A stretch of DNA of 64,000 bases from Sulfuricystis thermophila (lineage in GTDB: Bacteria > Pseudomonadota > Gammaproteobacteria > Burkholderiales > Rhodocyclaceae): assembly GCF_004323595.1 (NCBI RefSeq), contig NZ_AP019373.1, positions 992,001 to 1,056,000 of the forward strand, written 5' to 3'. Below are positions 58,953 to 64,000 of the stretch, one piece after another. Position 1 is the first letter of the stretch. Every line of letters begins with the position of its first letter. Position numbers and translations under genes: made by a program. A model generated the notes under the pieces. It saw nothing but the letters and a program-made list of their open reading frames with translations, was not told the origin of the DNA and did no database searches.

Positions 58953-59332
58953 GCCGGGTCTTTTTCAAGGATCAGCGCGGCCAGGGGCAGACGTCCTTCG
59001 CCGACCAGGATGTTGTAGGTGCGGCAGGCGGCCGCCGTGTCCATGATCTCGAAACCGCGGCCGGCTTCGACCAGCGGACGCAACAGTTCGGGTGCCGGGA
59101 AGCGCTGACGGCGGCCGGTACCGAGCAGCACCACATCGCAGGAAAAGGCAGCGAGGTGCACGACATGCTCGATGCTCAGACCGGCATAGGCATCGGGGCC
59201 CCATTGCTCGTCGAGGCGATCGGGCAGGAGCAGCAGGCTGCGCGTCAGCACACGGCCGCCTACCGCAATGAAATCACTGGCGTAAGCAGTGACGATGTTG
59301 TCGTTGCCGTGGGGATCGGGTTGAAGCTTCAA
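58949..59332 (-). CDS. Mth938-like (DUF498/NDUFAF3-type) protein
   Basis: 127 residues from a TTG start; no ATG is in frame near the N-terminus. The pattern NDNIVTAYASDFIAVGGRVLTRSLLLLP, LLGTGRRQRFP and EIMDTAAACRTYNILVGEGR matches the Mth938 fold, related to NDUFAF3 of mitochondrial complex I assembly. The bacterial role is unknown. First gene of the minus-strand group; 59333-59443 holds its promoter and that of alaA. Confidence 0.82.
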   Translation of the reverse strand: MKLQPDPHGNDNIVTAYASDFIAVGGRVLTRSLLLLPDRLDEQWGPDAYAGLSIEHVVHLAAFSCDVVLLGTGRRQRFPAPELLRPLVEAGRGFEIMDTAAACRTYNILVGEGRLPLAALILEKDPA

Positions 59333-59443
59333 GGCGGGTCTGTGGGCAAAGCTGCGTGCGGCCGCGGCATGCTTGCGATTGCCGCAGGGCGGGTCATTCG
59401 GTAGGATTATAACCTTTCGTTTTTTTCGTCCTCACTAGCCGTC

Positions 59444-60670
59444 ATGCAGCCCATCCTCAAATCCACCAAGCTTGCCAATGTTTGTTACGACATCCGCGGT
59501 CCGGTGTTGGCACGGGCCCGGCAGATGGAAGAGGAGGGGCACCGCGTCATCAAGCTCAACATCGGCAACCCGGCTGCCTTCGGTTTCGAAGCGCCGGAGG
59601 AGATCGTCGTCGACGTGATCCGCAACATCCGCGATGCCTCGGGCTACTCGGATTCGAAGGGCCTGTTTTCGGCGCGCAAGGCGGTGATGCATTACAGCCA
59701 GCAGAAGAAGATCCCCGGGGTGACGATCGACGACATCACACTCGGCAACGGTGTCTCGGAACTGATCGTGATGGCGATGCAGGGGCTGCTCAACAACGGT
59801 GACGAAGTGCTGGTGCCGGCGCCGGACTATCCGCTGTGGACCGCCGCGGTGAGTCTCTCCGGCGGCACGCCACGTCATTACCTGTGCGACGAAGGCGCCG
59901 GCTGGCTGCCGGATCTCGCCGACATTCGCGCCAAGATCACACCCGCAACACGTGCGATCGTGGTCATCAACCCGAACAATCCGACCGGTGCGCTGTATCC
60001 CGACGACCTGCTGCAAGGGATCGTCGACATCGCCCGGCAGCACGAATTGATCGTCTTCGCCGACGAGATCTATGACAAGGTGCTCTATGACGGCCGCAAA
60101 CACACGTCGATCGCCAGCCTCGCCGACGACGTGCTGTTCATCACCTTCAACGGTCTGTCGAAGAACTATCGCGCCTGCGGCTTCCGCGCCGGCTGGATGA
60201 TCGTCTCCGGTGAAAAGCGCCATGCCCAGGATTACATCGAGGGGCTGAACATCCTCGCCTCGATGCGGCTATGCTCGAACGTGCCGGGCCAGCATGCGAT
60301 CCAGACCGCGCTGGGCGGCTATCAGAGCATCGAGGACCTGGTCGCGCCGCAGGGACGCTTGTGCAAGCAGCGCGATCTCGCCTGGGAGTTGCTGTCGAAT
60401 ATTCCCGGCGTCTCCTGCGTGCGGCCGCAGGCGGCGCTGTATTGTTTCCCGCGGCTGGATCCGAAGATGTATCCGATCGACAATGACCAGCAGTTCATCC
60501 TCGAACTGCTCGAAGAGGAAAAAGTCCTGCTGGTGCAGGGCAGCGGCTTCAACTGGCCGACCCCGGACCATTTCCGCGTCGTGTTCCTGCCCAACGTCGA
60601 TGATCTCGCCGAGGCGATCGGCCGCATCGCCCGGTTCCTGGAAATGTATCGCAAGCGTCACGGCACCTGA
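59444..60670 (+). CDS. alaA: Alanine-synthesising aminotransferase AlaA
   Basis: Transfers amino groups from glutamate to pyruvate. 408 residues; close to E. coli AlaA in length and sequence (KSTKLANVCYDIRGPVL, LNIGNPAAFGF). PLP lysine K240 in GLSKNYRACGFRAGW. alaA followed by hom and thrC is a conserved betaproteobacterial order. Confidence 0.93.
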   Translation: MQPILKSTKLANVCYDIRGPVLARARQMEEEGHRVIKLNIGNPAAFGFEAPEEIVVDVIRNIRDASGYSDSKGLFSARKAVMHYSQQKKIPGVTIDDITLGNGVSELIVMAMQGLLNNGDEVLVPAPDYPLWTAAVSLSGGTPRHYLCDEGAGWLPDLADIRAKITPATRAIVVINPNNPTGALYPDDLLQGIVDIARQHELIVFADEIYDKVLYDGRKHTSIASLADDVLFITFNGLSKNYRACGFRAGWMIVSGEKRHAQDYIEGLNILASMRLCSNVPGQHAIQTALGGYQSIEDLVAPQGRLCKQRDLAWELLSNIPGVSCVRPQAALYCFPRLDPKMYPIDNDQQFILELLEEEKVLLVQGSGFNWPTPDHFRVVFLPNVDDLAEAIGRIARFLEMYRKRHGT

Positions 60671-60704
60671 TTTTTCTCGTTTCTGATTCTTCGACCCAAC
60701 ATCC

Positions 60705-62027
60705 ATGAAACCCATCCAAGTTGGACTGCTCGGCATCGGCACCGTCGGCGGCGGCACATTTACCGTCCTGGCCCGCAACGAAGCCGAAATCACCCGACGT
60801 GCCGGAAGGCCGATCCGCATCGTCCAGGTCGCGGACAAGAACCTGGAATTGGCCCGGCGTGTCACCGGCGGGAAGGTCGCTTTGACCGACGATGCCTTCG
60901 CGGTCGTAACCAATCCCGAGATCGACATCGTCGTCGAGCTGATCGGCGGCTACGGCATCGCCAAGGAGCTGGTGCTGAAGGCGATCGAGAACGGCAAGCA
61001 TGTGGTGACCGCCAACAAGGCGCTGTTGGCCGTGCATGGCAACGAGATCTTCGCCGCCGCACAGCGGAAAGGCGTGATGATCGGCTTCGAGGCGGCGGTC
61101 GCCGGCGGTATCCCGATCATCAAGGCGCTGCGCGAGGGCTTGACCGCCAACCGCATCGAGTGGATCGCCGGCATCATCAATGGCACGACCAATTTCATCC
61201 TCTCCGAGATGCGCAACAAGGGTCTGCCCTTCGACGTGGTGCTCAAGGAAGCCCAGCGGCTGGGTTACGCCGAGGCCGATCCGACCTTCGACATCGAGGG
61301 CATCGACGCGGCCCACAAGCTGACGATCATGGCGGCGATCGCCTTCGGCATCCCGATGCAGTTCGACAAAGCCTATGTCGAAGGCATCAGCAAGCTGCAG
61401 GCGGAAGACATCCGCTATGCCGAGCAGCTCGGCTATCGCATCAAGCTGTTGGGCATCACCAAACGCCGCAAGCTCGATGGCCGGACCGCCATCGAACTGC
61501 GTGTGCACCCGACGCTGATCCCGGCCAAACGGCTGCTCGCCAACGTCGAGGGCGCGATGAACGCGGTGCTGGTGCAGGGCGACGCGGTCGGCGCGACGCT
61601 CTATTACGGCAAGGGCGCCGGCGCCGAGCCGACCGCTTCGGCGGTGATCGCCGATCTCGTCGATGTCACGCGCATGGCGACGGCCGATCCGGAAAACCGC
61701 GTGCCGCATCTCGCCTTCCAGCCCGATGCGGTGGCCGATCTGCCGATCCTGCCGATGGCCGAGGTGGAAAGCGGCTATTACCTGCGCATGCGCGTGGAGG
61801 ACAAGCCGGGCGTGCTCGCCGACATCACGCGCATCCTCGCCGATGAGCAGATCTCGATCGATGCGATGGTGCAGCGCGAGCCCGCCGAGGGCGAGCAGCA
61901 GACCGACATCATCATCCTGACGCACGTCGTGCGCGAAAAGCAAGTCGACGCCGCGATCGCGAAGATCGAGGCACTGCCGGTGGTGAGCGGCAAGATCGTG
62001 CGCCTGCGGCTCGAAGAGCTGAGCTGA
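60705..62027 (+). CDS. hom: Homoserine dehydrogenase
   Basis: Reduces aspartate semialdehyde to homoserine for Thr and Met. 440 residues; NAD(P)-binding LLGIGTVGGGTF; ANKALLAVHG; GIINGTTNFILSEM; catalytic region EADPTFDIEGIDAAHKL. A C-terminal ACT domain (YYLRMRVEDKPGVLADITRIL) implies feedback control by threonine. It works between asd (31484) and thrC/metZ. Confidence 0.97.
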   Translation: MKPIQVGLLGIGTVGGGTFTVLARNEAEITRRAGRPIRIVQVADKNLELARRVTGGKVALTDDAFAVVTNPEIDIVVELIGGYGIAKELVLKAIENGKHVVTANKALLAVHGNEIFAAAQRKGVMIGFEAAVAGGIPIIKALREGLTANRIEWIAGIINGTTNFILSEMRNKGLPFDVVLKEAQRLGYAEADPTFDIEGIDAAHKLTIMAAIAFGIPMQFDKAYVEGISKLQAEDIRYAEQLGYRIKLLGITKRRKLDGRTAIELRVHPTLIPAKRLLANVEGAMNAVLVQGDAVGATLYYGKGAGAEPTASAVIADLVDVTRMATADPENRVPHLAFQPDAVADLPILPMAEVESGYYLRMRVEDKPGVLADITRILADEQISIDAMVQREPAEGEQQTDIIILTHVVREKQVDAAIAKIEALPVVSGKIVRLRLEELS

Positions 62028-62038
62028 AACGCCACACG

Positions 62039-63151
62039 ATGCTGGTCTGGCTGGGCGTCTGTGCCATCGTGGCCTTTCTGGCCGCATTGGCTGCGACGCT
62101 GGGTGCCGTGTCAGCAGCGCCGACTTTCCACATCGCTTTCGCAGTGGGCGCCTTGCCGCTGATCTTCGGCGCGATCGGCCACTTCGTGCCGGTGCTGACA
62201 AGAAGCCGCGCTCCCGCGCCGGTGATCCATTACCTGCCGCTCGTCGTACAGGCGGCGGGGATCCTCGTCCCGCCGGCACTGGCGGGATGGTTGCCGTACT
62301 GGACGCTGCATCTTTCCGCGACGGTCGATGCGGCTGCCGCGCTGCTGCTGTTATTCTGGATTTCCCGCCGGCTGCGGGCAGCGCTCGGCGCGCCGCATCC
62401 GGGTGCGCATTGGTATGGCGCGGCGCTGCTGTGCCTCTTCTTCGCCGTCAGTCTGGTGCCGGTCTGGCTGGCGGTGCCGGAGTTGCGCGCGGCGCTGCGC
62501 CTTTTCCACCTGCATCTCAATACGCTCGGTTTCATCGGTCTGGCGGCGCTCGGCACGCTGCCGGTGTTGTTGCCGACCGCGCTGCGGCAGCCTGAGCCGA
62601 CGGCGGCCACGCGCTTGCGTATCGACCTCTTGCCGGCGCTCGTCGGGGTCGTGCTGGTCGCGGCCGGAGCGGCGACGGGCTTCTGGCTGGCCGTGCCTGG
62701 CGCCCTGCTGCTTTTCTGGGTGGTTGGGCGAGATCTTCGGGCCTGGTGGCGTGCCTACGGGCGCAAACTCGGCGCTGGCGAGACGGCACCTCTGCTGATC
62801 GCAAGCGTGGGATTCCTGTTACTCCTCGTCGTCGGCCTCGCGCATGGCGTGGGCTGGATCGCGGCTCGGCCGGCGCTTTCCGGCTATGTCGCGCTGTTTC
62901 TGCTGCCGCTCGTCAGCGGCGCGCTCGCGCAACTGCTGCCGGTCTGGCGTTATCCCGGGGCGGATTCACCGGCGCGTCAGGCGTTGCTGCACCGCCTGAC
63001 CCGGGGTGGGCCTGTCCGGGCAGCGCTGTTCTTCGTTGCCGGACTGGCATTGCTGTTCGACCTACCCTTTGCAGGAGTTCCGGCGGCACTGGCGCTCGCC
63101 GACTTCGTCCTGCGCCTGATGGCCGCACTCTATAATCCGCGCCAGTCCTGA
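62039..63151 (+). CDS. Polytopic membrane protein of unknown function between hom and thrC
   Basis: 370 residues with about ten membrane helices. Several His lie near helix ends: FHIAFAVGALPLIFGAIGHFVP, LFHLHLNTLGFIGLAALGT and GLAHGVGWIAA. This recalls NnrS- or cytochrome-oxidase-like heme-binding helices, but I cannot name the family. It starts 11 bases after hom. It carries two repeat copies, one antisense near the N-terminus (62102-62127) and one sense in a loop (62765-62790, RKLGAGETAP). Confidence 0.75.
   Translation: MLVWLGVCAIVAFLAALAATLGAVSAAPTFHIAFAVGALPLIFGAIGHFVPVLTRSRAPAPVIHYLPLVVQAAGILVPPALAGWLPYWTLHLSATVDAAAALLLLFWISRRLRAALGAPHPGAHWYGAALLCLFFAVSLVPVWLAVPELRAALRLFHLHLNTLGFIGLAALGTLPVLLPTALRQPEPTAATRLRIDLLPALVGVVLVAAGAATGFWLAVPGALLLFWVVGRDLRAWWRAYGRKLGAGETAPLLIASVGFLLLLVVGLAHGVGWIAARPALSGYVALFLLPLVSGALAQLLPVWRYPGADSPARQALLHRLTRGGPVRAALFFVAGLALLFDLPFAGVPAALALADFVLRLMAALYNPRQS
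62102..62127 (-). repeat. 26-bp dispersed repeat, copy 11
   Basis: Antisense in the membrane protein gene, read G-A-V-S-A-A-P-T-F across a helix end. One mismatch in the first block (position 14); the second block is perfect. Confidence 0.85.
62765..62790 (+). repeat. 26-bp dispersed repeat, copy 12
   Basis: In frame in a loop of the same protein as K-L-G-A-G-E-T-A-P. It differs from the sspB copy by one base only (C for G at position 4). Confidence 0.9.
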
Positions 63152-63166
63152 TCTCTTCGCCCCGCC

Positions 63167-64000
63167 ATGAAATACATCTCCACACGCGGCCATGCCACGC
63201 CGCAAGCCTTCTGCGACATCCTGCTCGGTGGTCTGGCGCCCGACGGCGGCCTCTATCTGCCCGAGAGTTATCCGCAGGTTTCCCGCGCCGAGCTCGCCGA
63301 ATGGCGCGAGCTCCCCTATCCGGCGTTGGCGCTGAAGATCTTTTTGAAGTTCATCGACGACATTCCGGCCTGCGATCTGAAAGGCATCGTCGATCGCACC
63401 TACACCGCGCGCACCTACCCCTATTGCCGCCCAGGCCGCGATGCCTCTGACATCACGCCGCTCACCACGCTGGAACCCGGCTTTCACCTGCTGGAGCTGT
63501 CGAACGGACCGACGCTCGCCTTCAAGGACATGGCGATGCAGCTCTTGGGCAACCTGTTCGAATATGTGCTCGAGAAGCGCGGCGAGGCGATCAACATCCT
63601 GGGCGCCACTTCCGGCGACACCGGCTCGGCGGCCGAATATGCGATGCGCGGCAAGAAGAACGTGCGCGTCTTCATGCTCTCGCCCCACGGCAAGATGTCG
63701 GCCTTCCAGCGCGCGCAGATGTATTCGCTGCAGGATGAGAACATCATCAACATCGCCATCCGTGGCATGTTCGACGACTGCCAGGACATCGTCAAGCAGG
63801 TCGCCAACGATGCCGCCTTCAAGGCGAAATACAAGATCGGCGCGGTGAATTCGATCAACTGGGCACGCGTGTTGGCGCAGATCGTCTATTACTTCAAGGG
63901 CTATTTCGCGGCAACACAAAGCAACGACGAGGAAGTCGCCTTCGCCGTGCCATCCGGCAACTTCGGCAACATCTGCGCCGGGCACATCGCGCGCATGATG
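63167..64000 (+). CDS. thrC: Threonine synthase, C-terminus cut by window edge
   Basis: PLP enzyme that makes threonine from phosphohomoserine. 278 residues are visible from the ATG at 63167 (MKYISTRGHATPQAF). PLP lysine K120 is in LAFKDMAMQLLGN; GATSGDTGSAAEYAMRG and VPSGNFGNICAGH follow. The sequence fits the long bacterial class. Runs off the right edge. Confidence 0.95.
   Translation, partial: MKYISTRGHATPQAFCDILLGGLAPDGGLYLPESYPQVSRAELAEWRELPYPALALKIFLKFIDDIPACDLKGIVDRTYTARTYPYCRPGRDASDITPLTTLEPGFHLLELSNGPTLAFKDMAMQLLGNLFEYVLEKRGEAINILGATSGDTGSAAEYAMRGKKNVRVFMLSPHGKMSAFQRAQMYSLQDENIINIAIRGMFDDCQDIVKQVANDAAFKAKYKIGAVNSINWARVLAQIVYYFKGYFAATQSNDEEVAFAVPSGNFGNICAGHIARMM

Overview
The window looks like chromosomal core DNA of a high-GC betaproteobacterium, probably of the Rhodocyclales/Nitrosomonadales kind. 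This rests on gene order and families: rpsF-priB-rpsR-rplI-dnaB, hisS-yfgM-bamB-der, fimV-truA-trpFBA-accD-folC-dedD-cvpA-purF-metZ, petABC-sspAB, a DUF2863 protein, MetZ-type methionine synthesis and a short entericidin in front of leuB. Genes are tightly packed, with many ATGA and TGATG overlaps. No gene-free stretch exceeds 300 bases. No rRNA, CRISPR array, prophage or insertion sequence was seen.

Layout. 1-3882 (minus): diguanylate cyclase (cut by the window edge), LuxR-type response regulator and sensor kinase. 3960-4035: tRNA-Thr. 4072-6249: membrane sensor fused to a DEDDh exonuclease. 6251-8172: ankyrin protein, TonB-like protein and a small Cys-cluster protein. 8182-12442: peptide-type ABC importer (two permeases and a double ATPase). 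12427-13866: MltD. 14031-17253: DctPQM TRAP transporter with a large palindrome between dctP and dctQ. 17386-26241: ndk-rlmN-pilF-rodZ-ispG-hisS-yfgM-bamB-der. 26421-32605: fdxA, aroC, a DUF465 protein, an MFS carrier, an M48 lipoprotein, entericidin, leuB and asd. 32703-46163: fimV to metZ, with a DUF4160/DUF2442 pair wedged between trpB and trpA. 46291-51938: DUF2863, recR, the cytochrome bc1 complex and sspAB. 51960-52035: tRNA-Arg(CCT). 52049-56149: HDOD protein, then the rpsF-priB-rpsR-rplI cluster and dnaB. 56188-59332 (minus): phoH-like, PrxQ, a degenerate ArnD-like protein and an Mth938-like protein. 59444-64000: alaA, hom, an unknown membrane protein and thrC (cut by the window edge).

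The most striking signal is not a gene. A 26-bp non-palindromic sequence, AAAsTCGGCGyTGG, then 4 variable bases, then ACGGCACC, recurs at 13 places (plus one weak copy). It occurs on both strands, inside unrelated genes and just after genes. Copies in sense orientation are all read in one frame as K-(V/L)-G-x-x-x-T-A-(P/Q). The density is about one per 5 kb. I do not recognise it. It behaves like a DNA-uptake-sequence-type or chromosome-organising repeat, and the window also holds type IV pilus genes (pilF/pilW, fimV). Other points of interest are the sensor-exonuclease fusion, the DUF4160/DUF2442 insertion in the trp operon, the ArnD-like protein without catalytic residues, and the 143-nt palindrome between dctP and dctQ.
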